Below, piece by piece: positions 49,801 through 59,000 of a stretch of DNA of 64,000 nucleotides. Position 1 is the first letter of the stretch. Each line of letters begins with the position of its first letter. This stretch comes from Channa striata (taxonomy: Eukaryota; Chordata; Actinopteri; Anabantiformes; Channidae), in NCBI GenBank assembly GCA_033026295.1, contig CM065178.1:25327585-25391584 (forward strand), given 5' to 3'. Under the pieces are notes generated by a model. The model made no database searches and was not told the origin of the DNA. It saw only the letters and a program-made list of their open reading frames with translations. The translations under genes and the position numbers were made by a program.

Positions 49801-52800
49801 CACTCCGAGCTCCTTCCATACGTCAGAACTTCGTAATTTACCTCGAGGGAAATTACCCCCCGAAGGAAGCCGCTTGTATTTGTGACGTCACACGACGGCC
49901 GCTTTCATCTATGTACATAAATTCACTTTGTGTGCAGACTAAATAAACACACACCCTCTTAAAGACTCGGGTCTAGACCCTCACCTCCTCGGTTCAGGTA
50001 CAGGCCTGTCTGGCCCTTCTCCTCCTCGATGGCCTTGTTGAGCAGCAGAATTGCCTCCGCGTAGAGACCTCTACTGAAGCACTGAACTGCAAAATCATTG
50101 TAGGTAAGAACCAGCTGAAACTCCACCTCCTCTTGCAACGATCCCTGTTCATCCGTCTTGTCTCTGTCCTCTGCCTGACCGCCGACTCCCCTGTCGTCCT
50201 CGCTCAGCTCCACAGCCTTCACCAGATCCTCAATGGCCGCCGTGAAGTCTTTTAGTCGCCGATACAGAGTCCCTCTGACGGACACAGCATTTCATTTGAT
50301 GAACGTAAATCAAAGACAACGGACACGTTGGGAACATTTGACTTTAGTCACCTGAACAGGTAGAGCCGTTCATCCTCTGGGCAGTTCTCCAGGGCGACAT
50401 TGATCATGCAGAGCGCTTCAGGCAGCTGGCCGGTCAAGGTTCGGTCGACAGCTCTTTGTCTGGCCTCCTCGCCGGCTTCCTGCAGCTGCAGCAGCAGTGC
50501 TCCTGCCTCTGGGCACTTTGGGTTCAATGCCACTGCTGTCTTCACATCTTGGTAACACTGTGAGTTCTGGAATGTGGAGGAAAGCAGAGGCGTAAGTGTT
50601 TGTTTACCGTCTGTAAAGTGTGTGTGTGTGTGTGTGTGTGTGTGCAGCATGAGGAAAGCAGAGTGTATTAATGTAATAATATGCAACATCACTCTCTCCT
50701 TTTTGTTCTGGTTATTTACCCCAGAAATGTTACGTAATCTCTGAGTGTCTGTTTTTTTGAGTTTTCCTTTTCAGTGACATTAGCATCTTGTTTATTTTAT
50801 TTAACTTCTTGGTTTTTTTTAAGCATCAACTAACTACGTCTGATGTAAAGTACAGTTTATGAAGTGTAACCAGGAGCAGCTGCACGTCTGTCCTGGCTGC
50901 ATCGCGTTCCAGCTCCGATCATAGTCAATGCTTGTGATTTCAACAGGAGCGCCACGGCCCATCTTAGAAGCAAGTAATTCATAGAGCACATTCATTTTGG
51001 AGTCATTCGTGTACGTGTTTAAAAGGCCTGTAACTTTAATTTGAAAGTGATGTTCAGGTACATGCCTGTACGCCCATAACTCGAAGCCTCTGTGGTAATA
51101 TTCCCTAGACTAGCCGCTTTTATATTTTATTTTAATGCAAGACTGTACAATAAAGGAGTGTGAATGGGGCAAATATGTCAGGGCCAGACCTGTCTGTGTT
51201 ATGATGGAGTCATTATAAAAGTCTTGAATAAAACAACACGCATGAGAAATCACAAAGTTTCATTTTGGGGAAAAGGAAAAGTACTCTACAGTACTCTGGT
51301 TACTTTTCTCAAAGGAAAAAGCTACGAAATAGTCAGCACTACAACAAGCCGCTCTGCTCCTGAAGCGCTCGGAGTGGCACACGGCGCCCCGCAGACAATG
51401 GAACAGAAATGGATCCGCATCCCGTGGAATTGCAGGGTAAGGGCCCCCTATGTTGTAACCTGGTTGAGTTTCTTGTGCAGCCGAGCTCTGAGGACGTAAA
51501 GGTCGGAGGAGGGACTGTCTGTTGCCATCCAGTCGTTCACCATCTTCAGACTGTCGGTAAGTTGACCTGTCGCTGTCAGACAGGCCACACTGGGATACAA
51601 ATATGAACGACACATGAGACTTGGAAACAAAACTGGACTGGGAACATTTTTGCTCCAAGCAGAAATGTACCACTTTAATTGGAACCTCAGCAGCTTCCTG
51701 ACCTTCTCACTGCATAGGCCCTGCAGTCAGGCTTCACATCAGCAGCTTTGCTGAAAGCTTCGAGAGCGTCTTCGTAAAGCCCCTGGTCAAACAAACACTG
51801 GCCCTGAGGACAACAGAAAGCAGAGCCTTTGAGTAAATACCACGAACACTTACGATCATGCTTTTTCTCTTCTTCACTTTGTCAACAGAACTGTGTGGAA
51901 AATATCCGGAATCTACTGGACTGGGCATTTTGACACCTATTTTTTTAAATGCTTTCTTCTCTTTGCAAAAGATTTCAGTGTCTTTTTATTTATTAATTAG
52001 TGGATTTTATTCAGCTCTGATTTTGTGTGCGTTTTCTGTGTTTTTATTTGTTTCTCCTTTGAGAGAAATGCTAAGGAGAGCGTTACCTGCAGATAGTAGA
52101 TAAAGGCCAAGCGGTCAGTGTAGGCTCCAGAATCCAGGAGCTGAGCCCGTTTGTAACATGCTGCTGCGGACTGAAAGTCACACAGCTGCAGGTAGACCTC
52201 CGCCTGGTTCGCATGCAGCTGAATCTAAAAAACATAACAACAGAAATCATAATGATACAGTCTGAGAAAAAGGACCTGACTACTCAGCGCATTTCCCGCT
52301 CTCCGGACAGTGGTTGAGTGGTGAAGGTGATGGACTGCTAATCCATGGGTTGTATTAGCAATTTAAAAATGTCTCCCACAAATATAAACTCCAATACCAA
52401 CTACTACACTGAAGACGGTGGTTGCAGCAGCTTGGTGCTTAATTAACCTCAAGGCCAAAAACATTTTTAAAATTTTGATTAAAAAAAGAGTTTTTACACA
52501 AGTGCAATAATCACACTAAACTGAGCACTGGACACATGTGCAATATGCAACGGGGCAGGTCCAATATTGAATGTACAAGTCTGTGAGGATTTTTAGCATG
52601 TTTTACCTTTCTTATTTATTGATAACTGTTTTATTTATTGTTTTAATGTCATTTTTTTGAGAGTGGTTCTATTGCTTGTATGGACGAAGCATTGGGATGT
52701 TACAACAACAATAAACCTCTAATCTATTCTATGTGTAAAAAAAACATTCACTGCACATGTGGGTTGTAAAGAATAATAGTTTTTTTTTCTCTTTTCATTA

Positions 52801-55363
52801 TCAAGAGAAAGGAAAATAAAATACGGCGGAGAATGTGGCATCAATGCAACTAGTGTCTTGTGCAAAGCGAGCGGCCCACCAATTCAACTCGTTCCCCTGC
52901 AAATGCAATAGTCTGCATGTGATTTATCTGAAGCAATGCACTGATGAGATGTGAGTACAGTAGGTTAAGCTTGGCTGCCGGAGGGTGGGATGATTTAAAC
53001 TGCCTCTGCCAGAAAAGAAACTGGTGTTAATCACACTACATAGACGCTAAGCGATGAGCGTACCGTGGGTCACCCTTGTCAAACACCACACGACAAGGTG
53101 GCCGAGTGGTTAAGGCGATGGACTGCTAATCCATTGTGCTCTGCACGCATGGGTTCAAATCCCATCCTTGTCGTTCTTTATAGATTTGTACCACAGCACC
53201 GTATGAGAGTAGTTGCATTGTGTCAAAATATGATTCTGCTGGATTCGCCACGTTCCGTTTGTTTACGGAGACGAAGGATGAACTCCATGGAAGAAATGAC
53301 AGTGTCGATGTGTCAGGGCTCCAGACTGAGCTTGTCTGCGGCAGGGACGGGGTCCGAACCACCCTGCTCAGAATGCAAGGTTTGACCTCTGTGCTTTTAC
53401 ATGAGTCAGCCCTGTCCTAGCTGCCTCGCCCATTACGAATTCTGCTTTTGAAATTACGTCCCTTCAGTCAATGTTTTGCTCATCCTCAAAGTAACTGCTG
53501 CGCTCTGCAAGAAACGTTTTGCAGATCCCAACAGGTTCAAAAGATAAAGGAAACTGCATTTCTCATGCCACATTTTTCTTACCCCGTCTGTATTTTAGCG
53601 GCGTTATACTGGTCACCGGACTGTAAACACGGCATCTCAAATGCTCACACGCCGCATCCTGCTTTAACCATAAGGAGCTGTATTTCATTGTAATGGGCTT
53701 GTCTACCAAAGGACAGTGATTACAAAATGTAATTTAGAAACAAAGACGATTTATTAAATGTTGATCATATTCCAAACCACTGCCCTATTTAACTTTAAAC
53801 AGTCGCATGTTAGTTTTATCCAACACTACCCACGGGAGGATACCACAACAACTATAGCAAAACGGTTTTCACACAGATGACTTTCTGTCCTCGTTACCTG
53901 TTCTGGCTGCAGGGTGATAGCTTTGGAGAAGCAGATCACAGCCTTCTCATAGTGAGACTTTTCCATTGCCTCTTTTCCATTTGTGTAGCTGCAAAAAAAG
54001 CATCATAAACACTGATGAAAACTATGAAAAGGCACAGACTGAATTTCCTTTTATACAACAAATGCCTCATATTTGGTTTTCCAGTAGTTGGTCCCCACAC
54101 ATAGCTTTGGGTTCCTACTTCAGAAAATCCTAAAGCAAAATAAAATATCAATTTCAATATTTCAGTTGTTTCAAGATTGACTCTTACTGTTCTAAGGCCT
54201 TTTTCTGAATTATGAGGCTGCCCAGTAGGTCTGGTTTTTCAGGGCATTTCTCTCCTTTTGCCACAAAGACTTTACTAGAGTCAGAGAGATGCTTCAAGGT
54301 GCTTTTTCTCCTGGCTTCATCTTCCCCTGACACGGCAGTGGGAAACTGCTCTTTCACCTGCTGGAACACAATCAATTGACAAAGGTAAAACACTTCTACT
54401 CTACATCTTTACCTGAGGGATGCCATAGACCTACAATATGCTGCAAAACAGACTCACTGACAATCAGTAAATAAAGTAACTTTGGAGGAATAAACCAAAA
54501 CCTTTCCAATTATTTGATTAGTGACCACATTATTATGTTGAAATTAAATTCAATGTTTGCAAAGTGGGCGATGAAGTTGATAGTGCTGCCACTAGACGGT
54601 CCCAGGTTCCATTTTGTTTTTGTGCTTTTTGAATTTACTTGTTTTGCCCGTGCTTGCAGGGGCTTCCTCCCACAGTTCAAAGATGTGTGTGTGAATGGTT
54701 GTCTGTGCGTGTATGGACACCTGTGCACAGGCTCCATCCTCCTGCAACCTTGAACAACAACATTTGTAAGTTTTGATGCCTTTTAAGTCGTATGTGAGAA
54801 TGAGCTAAAGCTCTGTGTTTTTATTCTATTTTAATTCTTATAATCATCATCTGTTATTTGGTGTCCAGTTCTCCCCGTATCATACCACGGCAGAGAAATG
54901 TTTTAAACATTTACATCGTATTTAAAAGTTAAAGCAAATAAATATGTAAACGACTTAAACACCGCAAGCACAAAAGTCAAACGTCCCACATTTGTGCAGG
55001 TACTTTGACGTAGAAAGTGCAGCAGGTTTGTGAATGACGAAGCAACGTCGGTTTGTTTCACGTTAGGTCAGATTACGTCGGTTGAAGACATGTCAATAAA
55101 AAAAATCCATAATTCCGTTACTGAAGCCACTGTCAGCCTTGAATCGAGAAGCTATGGAGGATCATGAAAACCCCACAGACTGGCGGTGACACTTCTCCGA
55201 CCTGTTTTCACGTTGCTGAACTCTGGTAGTTAGCTAACGTTAGCGTTTCCGGTTAGTAGCTAACTGAGCTGGAACCAGTCGCACCAACGTTGCTGCCAAT
55301 GTGAGCATAAAAACGTTTAGCTTGTTTCACCGTTTGTACCGTTTTCTCCTCAGACGTGTCCAT
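46806..55363 (-). CDS. ttc16: Tetratricopeptide repeat protein 16
   Basis: Minus-strand exons: 54360-54188, 53988-53898, 52224-52087, 51803-51703, 51589-51460, 50566-50352, 50274-49985, 49069-48928, 48629-48464, 47985-47852, 47563-47425 and terminal 46976-46806 (stop 46808-46806). Phases agree throughout. A first exon 55363-55340 (MDTSEEKT, phase 0) is my best guess for the start, giving 637 residues; that exon alone is uncertain. The body is a series of tetratricopeptide helices, for example YTNGKEAMEKSHYEKAVICF (from residue 67), AEVYLQLCDFQSA, GQCLFDQGLYEDALEAFSKA, GTLYRRLKDFTAAIEDLVKA, LTYNDFAVQCFSRGLYAEAI and YYEKRAKAFRKILNWEGARQ. The order and wording match TTC16, as does the LFPGCSMSDVLSS segment after the last repeat. 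TPR arrays bind other proteins; TTC16 itself has no established biochemical role. The tail is short compared with the long acidic tail of mammalian TTC16. It is close to head-to-head with slc2a8. Confidence 0.87.
50618..50643. repeat. (GT)n microsatellite in a ttc16 intron
   Basis: A GT tract about 50 bases upstream (on the minus strand) of the exon starting at 50566. No function inferred. Confidence 0.85.
52306..52353 (+). pseudogene. Truncated tRNA-Ser(GCT) pseudogene
   Basis: The sequence GACA..GTGGTTGAGTGGTGAAGGTGATGG followed by ACTGCTAATCCAT repeats the 5' half and anticodon arm of the intact tRNA-Ser at 53092, with a 2-base gap and a few substitutions. It then jumps from TCCAT directly to GGGTT, skipping the variable arm, and decays. 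The anticodon GCT is kept but the acceptor stem cannot form. Confidence 0.65.
53092..53173 (+). tRNA. tRNA-Ser (anticodon GCT)
   Basis: 82 bases. A 7-bp acceptor stem pairs GACAAGG (53092-53098) with CCTTGTC (53166-53172), with G as discriminator at 53173. The D arm carries the A box TGGCCGAGTGG. The anticodon stem-loop is ATGGA-CTGCTAA-TCCAT with GCT at 53125-53127, reading AGC/AGU serine codons. A long variable arm (TGTGCTCTGCACGCA region) marks a class II serine tRNA. The T arm has the B box GGTTCAAATCC. No intron. A weak T-rich stretch (TTCTTT) follows. It lies in a ttc16 intron on the opposite strand and should be transcribed by RNA polymerase III from its internal promoter. Confidence 0.95.
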
Positions 55364-56018
55364 CGTGTTGCTGAAACAGCTGTTACCAGCTGTAATTTAT
55401 TAGATTAACTTTAGCTTAGTAACTCTTTCTTGCTCCATCGCGTTAAAATCTGCGAGTCGCCATGGAAACAACTTCAACAACGACTTGGCGCCGTTGGGAG
55501 AGTTCCCCTCTCACCTCTTCCGGCTTCGTTTCGATCCCACCCGGATGTGGTCAAGGTTGGCAGTACCGTGGTTTGTCATGTAGTTTGATGTCAAGTCTAA
55601 ACTGGTGTAAAAACTATGCCCGTTTCAGATTAAAACTGCGTTTTTGGGTTGTTTCCCAATACTTTTGTTTGGGCATCACAGTCTAAGCAAATCTTAATCA
55701 ATAAAAAAAGCTAAAACGATGACTCCGCTCTGCCGCAGACTTTTATGTTGAAAGCGACAAAGCAGGAAGAAACGGGCACACTGCGATCAGCTGACTGACA
55801 TGTTGACAAAGCCGGGTGGACGAAGCAACAACCAACCCTCGCTATCAACTTCTGAGATTAACGCTGGAACTATTTAAATGCCTAACGTTGCTTTATTCCG
55901 TTTCCGTCTTCCTGTAGCTACACGGTTGCTAGTGTGCGCTGCTGTTGTCGTTTGACCTGTGATCCATGTGAACACACACCGCGTCACTACTACGACCACT
56001 GGTTCCACTGGTGTCAGG
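55150..56018. promoter_or_regulatory. Likely shared promoter region of ttc16 and slc2a8
   Basis: The inferred ttc16 start (-, 55363) and the slc2a8 start (+, 56019) are 655 bases apart, so one region should serve both. It holds a teleost-type GTTAGCTAACGTTAGCG motif with a 9-bp inverted repeat (AGTTAGCTA at 55228-55236, TAGCTAACT at 55257-55265), CpG-containing stretches and no clear TATA box close to either start. Bidirectional activity is inferred from geometry only. Confidence 0.45.
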
Positions 56019-59000
56019 ATGGACGTCCAGAGCGAGAGGAGAAGGCTGCTGGACGCGGAGGACGGGGACGAGGATCTGACGGGACTGCTGTCGGAGCAGG
56101 ACGCCTACCTCAGGTCGGTGAACGGACAGATCGACTGTCAAAGCTCCATTCCGGAGCTTTGGCATGTCGCGTCCCATTGATCGCACATGACACGGGCTGC
56201 TCCCAATCACGTGCAGCCAAACAATGCAGGTGTGTGAGCGCAGTCTGTCGTTCTGTCTCAGAATGAGTCCGCACGAGTTTTTCTACACGAGGGAACCAAT
56301 CGGCACAAGTTAGCAACAATTTGACATGCGGGCAAGTTTCTAAACGGAGTCTGTGTGACTGTTTTCTCTGCCTCTGTCTAGTCACTCAGTCAAAGCCTCT
56401 TCCACTGACCTCTGCTCCCTAACTGAGACATTTTAACGTGTGATCGGGGCCTTTATCTCCCTTATTCTGTTCCTCTTTCTCAACACAGCAAAGTGAAGAA
56501 CAGGAACTTGTACCTGGCCACATTTGCTTCTGTTCTGGGACCCATGAGCTTCGGATTCGTCTTGGGCTACAGTTCTCCAGCCATCCCTGAGCTCACCAAG
56601 ATTTCTGACCCGCGGCTGCGGCTGGACGATGTCCAGGGCTCCTGGTTTGGGGTACGATGCCAGACATGATGATTTCCTGCTCACCTGACTTCAAAACCCA
56701 TTCAGAATATAAAGAAATAAGGGGCTTCCAGGAGGGCAGAAGTCAAACATGCATCTATTCACATTTGAAGATATTTGATTCCTTCCTAAAAGAAATTACA
56801 GAATCTATTTAGAACAAACTCAGAGGTAATGTGAGCTATGTGGACGTCACTGAGAGATTATGTAAAAAATGTATTACTGGTCATGACTTTTAACAACTTA
56901 TTGGAATTCTGGAGTGTCTAAGGCTGACGGGACTCTGCCTCACAGTCTATATTTTCAGATGTTGGCTACTGGCTCCTTAACTGGAACAAAACGAGAGCAA
57001 GTGTGTTAGAAATCTCTGTTTCCTCGCCAGGGTACAAAGATGTGGACCTAAACCTGAAGATGCATGTCAGCGAGACGTATCCATTTATAGAACTGGCCAT
57101 TCCCTCTTTCTGGTCATAGAATGTCAAATTGTTAGGTGGACACTTTGTGTAGTAAAAACCAGTGGTAAAAATCGAAATATTTTAGTCAAATACAATTTTT
57201 CAGTCCATAGTGACGTTGGGAGCGGCGGCGGGCGGCCTGCTGGGCGGCTGGATGGTGGAGAAGATCGGCAGGAAGCTCAGTCTGATGTTCTGCTCGCTGC
57301 CGTTTGTCTTTGGTTTCACCATCATCATCGCAGCGCAGAAGCGTGTGGATGCTTTACGTCGGCAGAGCGCTCACCGGCCTCGCCAGCGGAGTCACGTCAC
57401 TGGTCGTTCCGGTGAGAAGCAACATACCTCAGTTTTACACACTGGTAGATGTTTTTATTCAAAGCGGCTCACAGAATACTTTGGTACGCACACATACACG
57501 CCGGGTGCTCATCTGGCAGGTTCAGTGTCTTCACTTCAACACGCAGCAGGGAGGACCAGGGATCGAACCACTGACCCTGTGTGACTCCGTGGACGACTGC
57601 GTTTCCAACTGGGCTACAGCCGCTACACACCTTAATGACATGTTGTTATAAATACTAACTATGATGAAGTGAAAGGAGAAGTAAAAACCATATTTCTGTA
57701 TCCTTGGTTTGATTTTTCTGCAAGCTCAGCTTACAGGCAACCATATTATTTTTGATTAATTGTCAGTTGTTAACTTAAAATGTGCTAGATAAACGAGTGT
57801 TAGGGAGGTAGTAAACCAAATGCACATTCACTGCTGATTTCTAATGTAATAAGTTGAGGATTTACACTATTGGACAGGAAAAACAAGCGCTGTGAGAACA
57901 TCGTTGTGTGTGCAGCCAACTGTGTTTTATCCTAATCTATTAACGATGCTTCTCTGTGGTTGACGATATCGGGTTTTCCCTTTGTTTTCACGCAGCTCTA
58001 CATCTCTGAGATGGCACACGAACGGGTCCGTGGGACATTAGGCTCCTGTGTGCAGCTCATGGTGGTGCTGGGCATCTTGGGAGCTTATCTCGGAGGTATC
58101 GACGTTGTGCTTTTTTTGGCATGATGCTGGTCTCCACACCTGACTGCAAACCACCCGCACACTGGAATGAAACTCCCACACACTGTCTTCCTTGTGCTGC
58201 ACTATTTATCAGTTTACGCTGTTTCATGTGACCTGATGAAGGTCCGACCAAAACATTGTAGATTATTCACTGTTGCAGTACAAGTGAGACGGTGTGCAGA
58301 GTTTTGTCATGTTACAGTGTTTATTTGCATCTTTGCATCTCACAGGAATTGTTATAAATCCAAGTTCGTGAATCTCACTGATAGTTCAAATGATAATGTG
58401 TAAAGTCGTTAATACCAAACATTAGACGTACACAAACAGAGTAAAACAGATTTTTTTTTTTATGTGTGGAGCATAAAAACTCGACACACTTCTCCAGGTT
58501 TCATTATTTCAATTACAACTTCACAACATCCATGTCACTACAGCTGTGTGACAGTTTCCTGGTTATAGTGTGCACTGATTCCCTTTGTCCCATCTTATGA
58601 CCTTATTATTCTAAGGTTGCAGTACTGTTGTAAAGCTCAGGGGTCAAAGGTTGTGAGGAAGAGATGCGCAAAGATTGGCCATCATGTGATGCGATCGTCC
58701 TCTAAACGCTCTTCGACAGCAGCTTCGTGCTGCTGTTGCTAATTTATAGCAGCTGTCATGTGAGCTGAATTGTTTTGTGCTGCCCTCCCTCCCTCCTTCC
58801 TGTTGGGAATCAGTTGAGTCGGTTGTTTGGTTGTCGTACTTCTGTTAAATGTCTGAATTGTGTTCAAGGTTTAGGGCAACTCGAGGCGGACAGTAACAGG
58901 TTATAAGTGAAAGTCAAGGCGGTAGAGAAACGTTTATTTTTAGAGCACCTTTCTAAACCCCGGTCAGAAAGTGATTCAAAATAAACTACATCAAAAAAGA

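Noticed and set aside
55462..55686. A 74-codon forward frame starting with ATG upstream of slc2a8
   Set aside because: It lies in the presumed shared promoter/5' region, resembles no protein and does not splice into slc2a8 in phase. At most an upstream open reading frame.
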